25,050 bases of DNA from JBBRMQ01 sp038230775 (GCA_038230775.1 JBBRMQ010000032.1:1-25050), one strand, 5' to 3'; positions 1-9,018 are shown, numbered from the stretch's first letter. Numbers and translations are program-made. The notes: generated by a model not told the origin, from the letters alone.

Positions 1-1185
1 GATCGTCCAGCGAGCAGACTCGTGTTCGGCGCGGCGCGTCGTGAAGTACGCGTTCGGACCCACACCGACGGCCACACCGAATGATCCTGGCTGCCACAGA
101 GTCGTCATCGCTTTGCCGCTCGTATCGATGGCGACATGGCCACTCCATTTGCCCGTTGTGTGCATGATGTCGATCGTCGCGGGGCCGATTGGCGACCCGG
201 CCTTTTCGACCAGCAGCTCGAGTGGGATCGGAAAGTTCATGATATCGAGTGGAGTATCTTGTCCGCTTTCGATATGTACTTTTGCGCCATATTGCTCGAG
301 CGGCTCCGCGCCGCGCAGCAGGACGCGATAATCTCCTGCAGCCAAATCGAGGAATTCCGCTTCAGAAACCTCGGCAGCGACCTTCCGAATCGCGATGACT
401 TGTTCGTTTCCGCCCGCTTCGCGGCGGATCTCGATTGTTAGCGGAGCCGCATAGACCCATGCGACATGCAGTCTGCCCGCGCGCGATAGAACAATAGGCG
501 GCAACATGACGCCGCCTTCCCGATGAGGCACTGCGACCGGTACGATGCCCTTGCCCTCGGCGGCAGCCACCAGGAGCGATGGCCAGTCGCCGCTGATTTC
601 GAGGCGAAACACGCCGAGGGCGTCGGTGGTGGCGATGAGTCGGCCGGCGCGAACGGTGGCGCCGCCGATCGGTTGATGGCTGTCGCGGTCGATCACAGTG
701 CCGGAGATCAGCGGCAGACGCTGCAGGACAACAGGCGCGATCTTGCCTGTCGCCGGAACCTGGATGACCTTCTCGGCGTGATGCGGCGCGCGAATGCGCA
801 ACGTATGCACCGACCGCGGGACATCGAGGATGCGAAGAGCAGCGGCGGTGGCCGCTCCAAGTGTAGTGCTCCAATTTCCTCTGTCGGAAACGAGGTCGAT
901 CGTCACGGAAGCAGGCCAGGCATCGGGGTCGGAGCCTGCCAATTGCAACGTGATGCCAAAGGGCGCAGCGGTGTGCGCATCGAATGGTTCCTCTGGTGCG
1001 ATTCCCGTAGCGACTTCGGCGGCATCCCCGCGGATCCACGTAAACGGTCCGCCAGGAGGTGCGGCTGCAATGATGGAATTCGTCGTTGAAATGCACCGCG
1101 AAAGCGGTCCCACCACTTCGCCTTTACTTGCGACGCAGAGCGTATGCGCGACCGTAACGGTCGCGAGCACGAGCGCGCCGATCAT
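1..1185 (-). CDS. Carboxypeptidase-regulatory-like Ig-fold secreted protein (partial, runs off left edge)
   Basis: This reading frame stays open for 395 codons from an ATG at 1185 to base 1, so the C-terminus lies outside the window. The ATG overlaps the stop of the upstream small gene as ATGA, which suggests translational coupling and fixes the start; no other start codon lies between it and the preceding in-frame stop. The N-terminus (MIGALVLATVTVAH) is hydrophobic and may be a signal peptide, although it lacks early basic residues. Residues about 158-210 (LPLISGTVIDRDSHQPIGGA, then a TTDALGVFRLEI strand) match the carboxypeptidase regulatory-like beta-sandwich fold. Further beta-rich modules follow, with phrases such as LAAGDYRVLLRG. 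These folds usually act as structural or binding modules on exported proteins; no catalytic motif is visible. It resembles the 722-residue protein at 9876-12044 in layout and neighbour. Substrate and role are unknown. Confidence 0.8.
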   Translation of the reverse strand, partial: MIGALVLATVTVAHTLCVASKGEVVGPLSRCISTTNSIIAAAPPGGPFTWIRGDAAEVATGIAPEEPFDAHTAAPFGITLQLAGSDPDAWPASVTIDLVSDRGNWSTTLGAATAAALRILDVPRSVHTLRIRAPHHAEKVIQVPATGKIAPVVLQRLPLISGTVIDRDSHQPIGGATVRAGRLIATTDALGVFRLEISGDWPSLLVAAAEGKGIVPVAVPHREGGVMLPPIVLSRAGRLHVAWVYAAPLTIEIRREAGGNEQVIAIRKVAAEVSEAEFLDLAAGDYRVLLRGAEPLEQYGAKVHIESGQDTPLDIMNFPIPLELLVEKAGSPIGPATIDIMHTTGKWSGHVAIDTSGKAMTTLWQPGSFGVAVGVGPNAYFTTRRAEHESARWTI

Positions 1186-1520
1186 CGGCGGAGCGTGGAG
1201 CGCGTCGCGATCTGGGCACGCGGAGGGCGGGGATGAATGACGCGCACCTCAACCAGCCGCCATTGGTCTGGTGATATCAAAGTGCTAAACGGACCGACCG
1301 GATCCTGCACGCAGGCCGGGTCGCCGGCGCAATTTGCTGTCCCGGTGGTCGTGCACGGGTCCCAAGATCGGCATGCTCCCGACATCGACATGCATTGCAT
1401 GTTCGCACTGTAAATCGTGGCACTGCATCGCCCGTTGTTGCAGGTATAACAGATTGAATCTGCGTCAAGAAAGGGGACGAAGACCACGAAAACCATCAGA
1501 GAGAGCAAAGTAGCGCGCAT
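1182..1520 (-). CDS. Small secreted eight-cysteine protein (copy 1)
   Basis: A 112-residue protein with a clear signal peptide (MRATLLSLMVFVVFVPFLDA) and a mature part rich in cysteine: eight cysteines between residues about 23 and 70, in the contexts ICYTC, GRCS, QCMS, ACRS, PCTT, NCAG and ACVQ. This suggests an exported, disulfide-stabilised small protein. The C-terminal 35 residues are basic and cysteine-free. The start is supported by a strong Shine-Dalgarno sequence (AAAGGAG, complement of 1527-1533). The stop overlaps the start of the regulatory-like protein at 1185 (ATGA). I do not recognise a family. A protein of similar size, also with a signal peptide and eight mature cysteines, sits in the same position before the related gene at 9876-12044, which argues that the two genes form a recurring pair. 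Confidence 0.75.
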   Translation of the reverse strand: MRATLLSLMVFVVFVPFLDADSICYTCNNGRCSATIYSANMQCMSMSGACRSWDPCTTTGTANCAGDPACVQDPVGPFSTLISPDQWRLVEVRVIHPRPPRAQIATRSTLRR

Positions 1521-1526
1521 GCGGAT

Positions 1527-1533
1527 CTCCTTT
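1527..1533 (-). promoter_or_regulatory. Strong ribosome binding site for the eight-cysteine gene at 1520
   Basis: Read on the minus strand this is AAAGGAG, seven bases before the ATG at 1520-1518 (spacer ATCCGC plus boundary). It supports the assigned start. The 114-base gap between this gene and the S9 peptidase at 1635 is the only divergent space, so it should contain promoters for both genes; I could not pick out convincing -35/-10 pairs. Confidence 0.7.
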
Positions 1534-1634
1534 AGTCGATTATTAATGTAACACGTAGCTATGGCGCTCCAAAAAGGCTGCAGAGGGATGAGGAGGAAGG
1601 AGGGATCGTTCCGGCCGAATGCTATCGTCCCCCG

Positions 1635-3749
1635 ATGCGCATTCGTACTTTATTCGTCGCCACTTTTTTCGCGTCGTCCACGCTCGCCCAGACGCCAACC
1701 ATCGACCAGCTCCTCAGCATGAAATCCGTGTCGCGGCCGCGCATCTCGCCCGATGCGCGCTTCGTCGCCTACGACGTCACCGAGACCGATTGGAAAGAGA
1801 ACGCGTACGTCACGCACATCTGGATCGCGGATGTGCAGAGCGGGCGCGCGTTTCGGCTGACGGGCGGCAAGAAATCGACCGATGCGTCGCAGTGGTCGCC
1901 CGACGGGCGGTGGCTGGCGTTCCTCACCGAGCGCGACGTGCCCGCTAGCGACAAGAAGGACGACGCGAAACCCGACGCGAAACCCGACGCGAAACCCGAC
2001 GCGAAACCCGACGCGAAACCCGACGCGCGACAGATCTGGCTGATCTCACCCGCCGGCGGCGAAGCGTGGGCCGTCACGAAGCACGGCGCGAAGATCGATT
2101 CCTTTAGATGGTCCGAGGATGGCAAGAAGATCGCGTTCGCCGCGCCGGTGCCCGAGTCGAAGAAAGCGAAAGACCGCAAGGAGAAATACAGCGACTTCGA
2201 GATCTTCGAGCACGACTTCGATCAGAACCAGCTGTGGGTCGTCGATGTCGCAACGGCCGAGAAGGAGCAGATGGCGGCCGAGGCAAAACGGATCGTGAAA
2301 GATCCGAAGCTCAACGTCAGCGACATCGCCTGGTCGCCCGACGGAACGAAGATCGCGTTCACCGGCACCTCGAATCCGCTGCTGGCGTTCGGGAGCAGCG
2401 CGGACATCTACATCGCAGACACAACGCGAGATGACGCGGCAAGAAAAGTGGTTGCGCTCGTTGGTCCCGACAGCAATCCGCAGTTCTCGCCCGACGGGAC
2501 GGATCTCGTCTTCCAGACCTCCCTCGCCGAACCCTACTACTTCTACGCGAACGATCACCTCGGACGCGTCCGCGTCGCCGATGTGCTTGCCAAAACTGCG
2601 ACGACGCCTGCCGATGTCTCCGATCTCACTGCGGAGTTTGATGAAGACGTCACGCTCATTGACTGGTCGAAGGGCGGCGTCATCTTCCGCGCGTTCCAGA
2701 AGACCTCGACGCACATCTTCCGCCTCGAACCGAAGTCAGGAGCGATGACGCGTCTGACAACCGCAGATCCGTTTTACTTGAGCGACGTGTCCTTCGATCG
2801 CGAATTCAAGACCATGGCGTACACCGCGGCAGATCCGACGCATGTGTCTGAGGTTTTCGTCGACGGAAGAAAGCTCACGGACATGACCGCGCAATACGCG
2901 CCGTTCAAGCTCGGTACGGCCGAGATGGTGTCGTGGAAGAGCAAAGACGGCGCAGCGATCGAAGGCGTCCTGCACAAGCCCGCGAACTTCGATCCGGCGA
3001 AGAAGTATCCGCTCCTCGTCGTCATTCACGGCGGTCCGACCGGCATCTCGCGCCCGGTGTTCGCGCCCGCGAACCGCTACTACCCGATCGAAGCGTTCCT
3101 GGCGAAGGGCGCGGTCGTGCTGGAACCGAACTATCGCGGAAGCGCCGGCTACGGCGGCCAGTTCCGCGCGCTCAACGTCCGCAACCTCGGCATCGGCGAC
3201 ATGTGGGACGTGCTGAGCGGCGTCGATGCACTCGTCGCGCGCGGGATCGCCAACGACGCGAAGCTCGGATCGATGGGTTGGTCGCAAGGCGGCTACATCT
3301 CCGCATTTCTCACGACGAACACTGATCGGTTCAAGGCGATCTCCGTCGGGGCCGGCATCAGCGACTGGACGACGTACTACGTGAACACCGACATCACGCC
3401 GTTCACGCGCCAGTACCTCCACGCCACGCCGTGGCAGGATCCGAAGATCTACGCCGACACCTCGCCGATCACCAACATTCGAAACGCAAAGACGCCGACA
3501 CTGATCCAGCATGGCGACAAGGACAAGCGCGTTCCGCCGCCGAACGCCTTCGAGCTGTATCGCGGACTGCAGGACGCCGGCGTCCCATCGCAACTGGTCC
3601 TCTACAACGGCTTCGGTCATCCGATCACCAAGCCGAAGTCGAACCGCGCGGTTCTGCAGCACAACCTCGACTGGTTCTCGCATTACATCTGGGGAGAGCC
3701 GATCCCGGCAGACTCACCGCTGCGCGGGAAAGAGGAGACGGAGGACTAG
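1635..3749 (+). CDS. S9 family peptidase (prolyl oligopeptidase / acylaminoacyl-peptidase type)
   Basis: A complete 704-residue exported serine peptidase. Residues 1-18 form a signal peptide ending at a likely SLA/Q site. Residues about 35-430 form a beta-propeller with TolB/DPP-like repeats (SPDARFVAY, WSPDGRWLAF, WSEDGKKIAF, WSPDGTKIAF, FSPDGTDLVF). The C-terminal alpha/beta-hydrolase domain has an HGGPTG oxyanion-region motif, nucleophile Ser550 in GWSQGG, Asp630 in HGDKDKRVP and His662 in GFGH: the complete catalytic triad of family S9. Such enzymes cleave short peptides, often after proline or at acylated N-termini. Residues about 110-131 contain a tandem DAKP repeat that lies in a loop of the propeller. 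No good Shine-Dalgarno sequence lies just before the ATG; a purine-rich AGGAGGAAGGAGGG stretch is about 30 bases upstream. The last third is duplicated at 9198-9717. Confidence 0.93.
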   Translation: MRIRTLFVATFFASSTLAQTPTIDQLLSMKSVSRPRISPDARFVAYDVTETDWKENAYVTHIWIADVQSGRAFRLTGGKKSTDASQWSPDGRWLAFLTERDVPASDKKDDAKPDAKPDAKPDAKPDAKPDARQIWLISPAGGEAWAVTKHGAKIDSFRWSEDGKKIAFAAPVPESKKAKDRKEKYSDFEIFEHDFDQNQLWVVDVATAEKEQMAAEAKRIVKDPKLNVSDIAWSPDGTKIAFTGTSNPLLAFGSSADIYIADTTRDDAARKVVALVGPDSNPQFSPDGTDLVFQTSLAEPYYFYANDHLGRVRVADVLAKTATTPADVSDLTAEFDEDVTLIDWSKGGVIFRAFQKTSTHIFRLEPKSGAMTRLTTADPFYLSDVSFDREFKTMAYTAADPTHVSEVFVDGRKLTDMTAQYAPFKLGTAEMVSWKSKDGAAIEGVLHKPANFDPAKKYPLLVVIHGGPTGISRPVFAPANRYYPIEAFLAKGAVVLEPNYRGSAGYGGQFRALNVRNLGIGDMWDVLSGVDALVARGIANDAKLGSMGWSQGGYISAFLTTNTDRFKAISVGAGISDWTTYYVNTDITPFTRQYLHATPWQDPKIYADTSPITNIRNAKTPTLIQHGDKDKRVPPPNAFELYRGLQDAGVPSQLVLYNGFGHPITKPKSNRAVLQHNLDWFSHYIWGEPIPADSPLRGKEETED
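1962..2021 (+). repeat. Five tandem 12-bp units inside the S9 peptidase gene
   Basis: Five identical copies of GACGCGAAACCC, each encoding Asp-Ala-Lys-Pro, followed by a partial unit. They insert a charged, flexible stretch in a propeller loop. Because the unit is a multiple of three, slippage changes loop length without shifting the frame. Confidence 0.95.
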
Positions 3750-4211
3750 ACGAACGCCGCGATCCGAAAGCGACGGGCGGGGCGTCCGTCACCACATATC
3801 TCAGGCTCCGAACCGCCGTTCTCAAGACGCCGGTGCCAACCAGAAGGGGGCGAAACGACGGACGAAAGAGCAGACCCCGGCCGTGCCGGTGGATCGCGCC
3901 ATGGTGCTCGCGCTCGAGGGGAAACGCCGCGAGGCAAACGCACTTCTCGATTCGCTCCAGGGAAGGAGCGGATGCCGATCCCCAGAAGAGTTCTGGAAGG
4001 CGACGCCGGACGCGATCTCCGAGAGATCCAGAAAAGAAGACTGCACCGGAGGGCTGAACCACGGCATCGAAACGGTCGGCAGCCAACTCGCCGCACATTT
4101 TCCATTCGGAGCTGCCGGACACACCGACCAAGTGCCGAACAGCGTGGACGTATCGTGAAATCGCGAGCCCCCTCGCCCCGCGTTCGCGGGGAAAGGGAGC
4201 TCGAATGGCGG
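3750..4211. other. Convergent intergenic region, probably decayed sequence
   Basis: This 462-base gap separates the convergent ends of the S9 peptidase and the 1600-residue surface protein. No complete gene is convincing. On the plus strand, about 3892-4050 reads VDRAMVLALEGKRREANALL followed by more open sequence without recognisable features; the first part looks like one helical (TPR-like) repeat and might be a remnant of a lost gene, but this is weak. The right end holds a GC-rich palindrome at 4176-4191. No tRNA-like structure was seen. Confidence 0.4.
4176..4191. repeat. Short GC palindrome, possible terminator of the surface-protein gene
   Basis: CCCCGCG / CGCGGGG with a two-base loop, inside a CTCGCCCCGCG...GGGGAAAGGGAG context with weaker outer pairing. 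It lies about 20 bases beyond the stop of the minus-strand gene ending at 4212, so it could act as its terminator. A similar element (arms TTCTCCCCGC / GCGGGGAGAA) lies at 20066-20087, so these may be members of one dispersed repeat family. Confidence 0.55.
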
Positions 4212-7200
4212 TTAGAGCCTTCGGAGGGCTAGCGCACCTGCCACAGCGAGGAACAACGCCAGCAAAAATAATTCGCGTCCCCCGAGTGCCGGAATCCCCA
4301 GGTTGTCGTCGTTTGTGATCGTGCCGATTCCCTGAGATGTGAGGATCGTGGCGTTGACTGGTGTCGTGAGGTTGACCTGGAACGTCTCAGTCGGTTCGAC
4401 CGTGAAATCGCCGCTGACGAGCACGGTGACGGCCTGCGAGACCGAGCCCGGGCCAAATGTGGCCACGCCACCGGCGGACGTGTAATCGTTGTTCGCAACG
4501 GTGGCAGTGCCGTCGGCGGTGGCGTAGTTCACGGTGATGGTCTGGTAGCTCGGGTTCGACAGATTGATGCTGAACACGAACGGCGTGGTGCCGCTGTTCC
4601 CTTCCGGCGCCGAGACGCTTGTGATCCGGATGGTCGGTTGCCCGTCGTCATTGGTGATGGTGCCGGTTCCGGGAGTTGCGGAGACGGCAGTGCCTGCGCT
4701 GTTTGCGCTCAGATTGACGGTGAACGTCTCGTCGGTCTCGAACTTCGAGTCGCCGTTGACAGTCACGTTAAAGGTCTGCGTGGTCACGCCGGCTGCGAAT
4801 GTCAACATCTGTGAGTTCGCCACATAGTCGTTGTCAGCGACCGTTGCCGTGCCGTCGGCGGTGGTGGCCTGAACCGTTGTCGGCGAAGCCGCGGCGGGGG
4901 TCAGCGTAACCGTGAATGTATACACGGTCGTTCCGGAGGCACCTTCGTTGTGCGCGACGCTATCGATGGTGAACAGGGACACGCCATCGTCGTTGACAAT
5001 CGTGCCCTGGCCCTGGCTATCGCCGATCGTCGCGTTGACAGGAGTCGTGAGATTGACGAAGAACGTTTCGTCCGGCTCATTGACGTTGTCCCCGTTCACA
5101 ACAACCGTTACCGGTTGCGATGTCGACCCGGGCGGGAAGGTGACCGTTCCACTGCCTGTCACGTAGTCGTTGTTCAGGACAGTGGCGGAATTGTCGGCGG
5201 TCGCATACTGCACCGTCACGGTCTGCGAGCTCGGGTTCGATAGCGTGACGTTGAAGACGTACGGCGTGGTGCCGGAGTTTCCCTCCAGGTGCGAGACATC
5301 GCTGATCGAGATCGCAGGAACCGGATCGTCGTTCTGAATCGTTCCGAGGCCCTGGTTGTCGAGGATGGTGGCGTTGGCGGGCGTGGAGAGGTTCACGAAG
5401 AATGACTCGTCCGGCTCGTTCTTGTTGTCGCCGTTGGCCATGACCGTGACCGGTTGCGAGGTCGAGAGTGGTGGGAAGGTGACCGTGCCGCTGGCCGACA
5501 CGTAGTCGTTATCGGCCGTCGTCGCGGAATTGTCGGCTGTCGCGTACTGCACCGTCACGGTCTGCGAGCTCGGGTTCGATAGCGTGACGTTGAAGACGTA
5601 CGGCGTGGTGCCGGAGTTTCCCTCCAGGTGCGAGACATCGCTGATCGAGATCGTGGGAACCGGATCGTCGTTCTGAATCGTTCCGAGGCCCTGGCTGTCG
5701 AGAATCGTTGCGTTGACCGCCGACGTCAGATTCACGAAGAACGTTTCGTCCGGTTCGTTGACGTTGTCGCCGTTCACGAAGATCGTGACAGGCTGCGAGG
5801 TGGACAGCGGTAGGAAGGTGAGGGTCGCGCCGCTCGGCGCGTAGTCGTTGCCGGCTGTCGTCCCGGAGTTGTCCGCGCTCGCGTACTGCACCGTGATGGT
5901 CTGCGAGCTCGGGTTCGACAGCGTGACGTTGAAGAGATACGGCGTGGTGCCGGAGTTTCCCTCCAGGTGCGAGACGTCGTTGATGGAGATGGTCGGGATC
6001 GGGTCGTCGTTCTGAATCGTGCCGAGCCCCTGGCCGTCGAGAACCGCCGCGTTGACCGGCGACGTCAGGTTGACGAAGAACGTCTCGTCCGGTTCATTGA
6101 TGTTGTCGCCGTTCACCAGGATCGTGACGGTCTGCACGGTCGATCCGGCCGGGAAGGTCACCATGCCGCTTGTCGTCTGATAATCGTTGCTGGCTGCCGT
6201 CGCGGTGTTGTCGGCGGTGTCAAAGTTCACCGTCACCGTCGATGCGCTCGGGGCCGACATCGTGACGTTGAACGCATACGACGTCGTCCCGGAGTTCCCC
6301 TCCAGGTGTGAGACGTCGTCGATCGAGATGCTGGGAACGCCGTCATCGTTCTGGATCGTGCCCTGCCCCTGGTTGTCGAGGATCGTCGCATTCGTCGGCG
6401 AAGTCAGGTTGACGAAGAACGTCTGGTCGGGCTCCACACTCGCGTCGCCGTTGACCATCACCGTCACTTGCTGCAAGGTCGATCCGGGCAGGAACATCAC
6501 CGTGCCGCTGGCCGCGACGTAGTCGCTGTCGGCGAGCGTGGCGGATCCATTCGCCGTGGCGTATTGCACGGTGATGGTCTGTGTGCTCGCGTTCGAGAGA
6601 GTCACATTGAACGTGAAGGGAGTTGTTCCTGAGTTTCCTTCGGCCTGCGCGAAGTCGTTGATGGAAACGGTCGGTTGCGAATCGTTGTCCGTGATGTTGA
6701 GTACCGCGGATGAAGGAGAACCGAGCTGCGCAAAGCCACCCGGATTCGAAAGCGTGAGGTTGAGCGATTCGGGTCCCTCGAAAACGGTGTCATCGACGAT
6801 CGAGACGGTAAAGGTCTTGGACGCGCTGTCCCCATCGGCCCAGCCGAGCGTTCCCGAAGCAGTGAGATAGTCCGAGGGCTGTGTGGCCGTGTTGTCGCTG
6901 GTGGTGTAATCGACGGAGATCGCGCCGTCGGAGCCGCCCGTCCTTGTCACGGTGATCAGTGCGGTGGGGCCGGCCTCTCCAACGGTGTAGATCGCCTGGC
7001 TGAACTGAACGACGCCCGGGTTTCCCACGAGCACCGCGTTCGAAAACTCCGACGTGTTGTTCGCAGGGCCGGAGACCGTTGGGCCCGGCACGTCCTCGAG
7101 ATCCGTCGGTGTCGCGGTCACGGAGATGTATTTGCCGCGGGTGTCGTAGGCCGGGGAAGGCGTAATGATCGTCGGTCCGGATGCCATACCAGTGATGGCG

Positions 7201-9014
7201 GCTGTCGTCGTGGTGATCGTACCCAGGTATTTCTGGCCGTTGTCGTGGTCGGTTGGACCGGGGGCGTCGCTCGCGAAAAACTCCAGCGTGATGGGCGTGC
7301 TGGCGCTCGTCTCCAGGGTCCAGTTGACCGTGGTAGCTCCAGTCGAAGGATCGTAGTGAGGAGCGCTCACGCCAGTTCCGACGACAGGAGCGTTCTGCCC
7401 GTGGTTCGAGTAGGCGGGGTTCGGGTCCATCGCGGGGGACATGTTGTCGGAAGGATCCACTCCCGCCGGGGTCACATCGAGGTTGATCCCGAGACCGGTA
7501 TTGCCAGAGATCGAGTTTCCCGAGATCAGGTTCGCCCAGCCGTTGCCGGACGCCCCGCTGTTCGTGATGTTGATGCCATAGCCGCTGTTGCTGGCGATGA
7601 TGTTCCGCAAGCCGGAGGCTGTTCCGCCGATGGTGTTGTTTCCGGCGTCGGTGATCGTGATCCCGTCCCCCGTATTCGGAAAGGGGAAGACATTGAGCGG
7701 ATCGCGCCCGATGATGTTGCCTTGAATCGTTACGTCCGTTGTACCGGCTGTGATCGCGATGCCCGATCCATTGTTCGCGGAGATCACGTTCATGTCGGTC
7801 AGCAAGGAGCCGCCGATCTTGTGCCCGTGCGTGGTGATTCTGATCCCGTCGAGGACGTTGCCGAGGTCGAGGAAGGTGCCTGCGCTGCTGGGATCCTCTG
7901 CGACGCCGATGAAGTTCCCGAAGACCCGTACCTTGCACGTGGTCGGTGGGTTGCAGGTACCGGTGAGCAGAACGCCGTGCTCGCCGTTGTAGCCGATGAT
8001 GTTCCCGGGCCCGAGCTCGACGACGTCATCCAGCAACGGGTCGCCGCTCGTCGAGTTGATCTGGACTCCGTCACGGCCGTTGTGCAGGTCCGTGACGAGC
8101 AGCGACGATGGTCCGATGATGTTCCCGGTGACGACGTTCGGGGCCAGCACGGCACCGCTGATGTTGATCCCGTCATTTACGGGGCTATTGTTGCCGCTGA
8201 TGATGTTTCCCGGCCCGATCGTATTGGCGAAGGCGTTTCCGCTGATGGAAACGCCATGACCGGCGTTCGGTCTCGCCAACGCCCCTGTGGGATCCGTCCC
8301 GATCTTGTTGAATGCCACGACGTTGAGGACGGTGCGCTCGGCGAAGATGGTGATGCCTGCGCCGTTGTTACCGGAGATGACGTTCCCGGTGGCGGGTACG
8401 CCAGGATTTCCGATCCAGTTGAACCCGACGCCGGTAAGGTTTGGCGGATACGTGAAGGGCCCGAGCGCCGGCGTCGTGATGCTGATGCCATTGCCGTTGT
8501 TCGCCGCCACCAGGCCACTACTGTCGACCCCGATGTAACAGTTGAAGACCTGATTGCCTCCGCCGATGATCGAGATGCCGCTACTTCCCATGTTGCGGAT
8601 GACCAGATTCTGGATCGTCGTACCCGATCCCGGGAGGACGCCCCCGGCGGTCGGCTGGATGTCGAAGCTGGATTTGCCCGGCGCTCCGACGATTTGGGCC
8701 CGCGGCGGTTGTGAGATGCCGTCGATGATCATCGGCTTCAGGATTTGAGGCAGGCTGGTGCTGAACGTGACGATGGGCACCGAAAAACTGATCGTGTGCG
8801 GCCCCCCGGAAGCCGTGTTGAGGTAGGTGATCAAATCGTTCAAGCCGCAGGGAACACTCCCTGTGAGTGCGCACTGGCCGACTCCGTTGTGAATCGTGTC
8901 AGTGGCATCGTTGACGGTGTAGGTCGTGGCCGAGAGAGGGCTGATCGCTCCAGTTGCGGCCAGCAGAAGGACGACAAATACGCCAAGAACGCGCCGGGAC
9001 GAAATTGAAATCAT
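4212..9014 (-). CDS. Large surface protein: beta-helix, eight Calx-beta repeats, CTERM-like sorting tail
   Basis: A complete 1600-residue exported protein. Residues 1-29 are a signal peptide. Residues about 90-540 form a right-handed parallel beta-helix with many short turns (NVISGNNGAGITI, NVISANNGSGIAI, NTIGG), a fold used for polysaccharide binding or adhesion. A linker Ig-like module follows (EFFASDAPG, ending NTSEFSNAV). Residues about 665-1570 hold eight Calx-beta repeats, recognised by EGNSGTTPYVFNVTLSNP, YATAD, NDY and FFVNLTSP...GTIQNDD. The last 27 residues (IPALGGRELFLL, a hydrophobic helix, then LRRL) match the layout of an IPTL-CTERM signal, though without the usual WG; such tails are processed by exosortases. 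The start is supported by AGAAGG (complement of 9019-9024). Role: probably adhesion or a cell-envelope scaffold. Neighbours on both sides are convergent or unrelated, so it is likely a single-gene transcript. Confidence 0.9.
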   Translation of the reverse strand: MISISSRRVLGVFVVLLLAATGAISPLSATTYTVNDATDTIHNGVGQCALTGSVPCGLNDLITYLNTASGGPHTISFSVPIVTFSTSLPQILKPMIIDGISQPPRAQIVGAPGKSSFDIQPTAGGVLPGSGTTIQNLVIRNMGSSGISIIGGGNQVFNCYIGVDSSGLVAANNGNGISITTPALGPFTYPPNLTGVGFNWIGNPGVPATGNVISGNNGAGITIFAERTVLNVVAFNKIGTDPTGALARPNAGHGVSISGNAFANTIGPGNIISGNNSPVNDGINISGAVLAPNVVTGNIIGPSSLLVTDLHNGRDGVQINSTSGDPLLDDVVELGPGNIIGYNGEHGVLLTGTCNPPTTCKVRVFGNFIGVAEDPSSAGTFLDLGNVLDGIRITTHGHKIGGSLLTDMNVISANNGSGIAITAGTTDVTIQGNIIGRDPLNVFPFPNTGDGITITDAGNNTIGGTASGLRNIIASNSGYGINITNSGASGNGWANLISGNSISGNTGLGINLDVTPAGVDPSDNMSPAMDPNPAYSNHGQNAPVVGTGVSAPHYDPSTGATTVNWTLETSASTPITLEFFASDAPGPTDHDNGQKYLGTITTTTAAITGMASGPTIITPSPAYDTRGKYISVTATPTDLEDVPGPTVSGPANNTSEFSNAVLVGNPGVVQFSQAIYTVGEAGPTALITVTRTGGSDGAISVDYTTSDNTATQPSDYLTASGTLGWADGDSASKTFTVSIVDDTVFEGPESLNLTLSNPGGFAQLGSPSSAVLNITDNDSQPTVSINDFAQAEGNSGTTPFTFNVTLSNASTQTITVQYATANGSATLADSDYVAASGTVMFLPGSTLQQVTVMVNGDASVEPDQTFFVNLTSPTNATILDNQGQGTIQNDDGVPSISIDDVSHLEGNSGTTSYAFNVTMSAPSASTVTVNFDTADNTATAASNDYQTTSGMVTFPAGSTVQTVTILVNGDNINEPDETFFVNLTSPVNAAVLDGQGLGTIQNDDPIPTISINDVSHLEGNSGTTPYLFNVTLSNPSSQTITVQYASADNSGTTAGNDYAPSGATLTFLPLSTSQPVTIFVNGDNVNEPDETFFVNLTSAVNATILDSQGLGTIQNDDPVPTISISDVSHLEGNSGTTPYVFNVTLSNPSSQTVTVQYATADNSATTADNDYVSASGTVTFPPLSTSQPVTVMANGDNKNEPDESFFVNLSTPANATILDNQGLGTIQNDDPVPAISISDVSHLEGNSGTTPYVFNVTLSNPSSQTVTVQYATADNSATVLNNDYVTGSGTVTFPPGSTSQPVTVVVNGDNVNEPDETFFVNLTTPVNATIGDSQGQGTIVNDDGVSLFTIDSVAHNEGASGTTVYTFTVTLTPAAASPTTVQATTADGTATVADNDYVANSQMLTFAAGVTTQTFNVTVNGDSKFETDETFTVNLSANSAGTAVSATPGTGTITNDDGQPTIRITSVSAPEGNSGTTPFVFSINLSNPSYQTITVNYATADGTATVANNDYTSAGGVATFGPGSVSQAVTVLVSGDFTVEPTETFQVNLTTPVNATILTSQGIGTITNDDNLGIPALGGRELFLLALFLAVAGALALRRL
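4986..6002 (-). repeat. Three near-identical 339-bp Calx-beta units
   Basis: Calx-beta repeats 4-6 of the surface protein recur with an exact 339-base (113-codon) period. Bases 5206-5314 are identical to 5545-5653 over 109 bp, while the outer repeats (1, 7, 8) are far more diverged. This points to recent amplification or ongoing homogenisation in the middle of the array. Copy number could differ between strains, and assembly may have collapsed or expanded units. Confidence 0.9.
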
Positions 9015-9018
9015 TTGG

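Noticed and set aside
362..1096. Minus-strand 244-codon frame inside the first gene
   Set aside because: It is arginine-rich and out of frame with the 395-codon open frame that starts at the ATGA overlap and contains the regulatory-like module.
3750..4211. Several overlapping short open frames on both strands
   Set aside because: None has a start with a ribosome binding site, a signal peptide or a recognisable domain. Only a weak TPR-like helix pair is visible, so no gene is called.
4986..6690. Regularly spaced repeats that might be mistaken for a CRISPR array
   Set aside because: The period is 339 bases, the repeats are coding and they translate into Calx-beta domains. No short-repeat/spacer pattern exists anywhere in the window.
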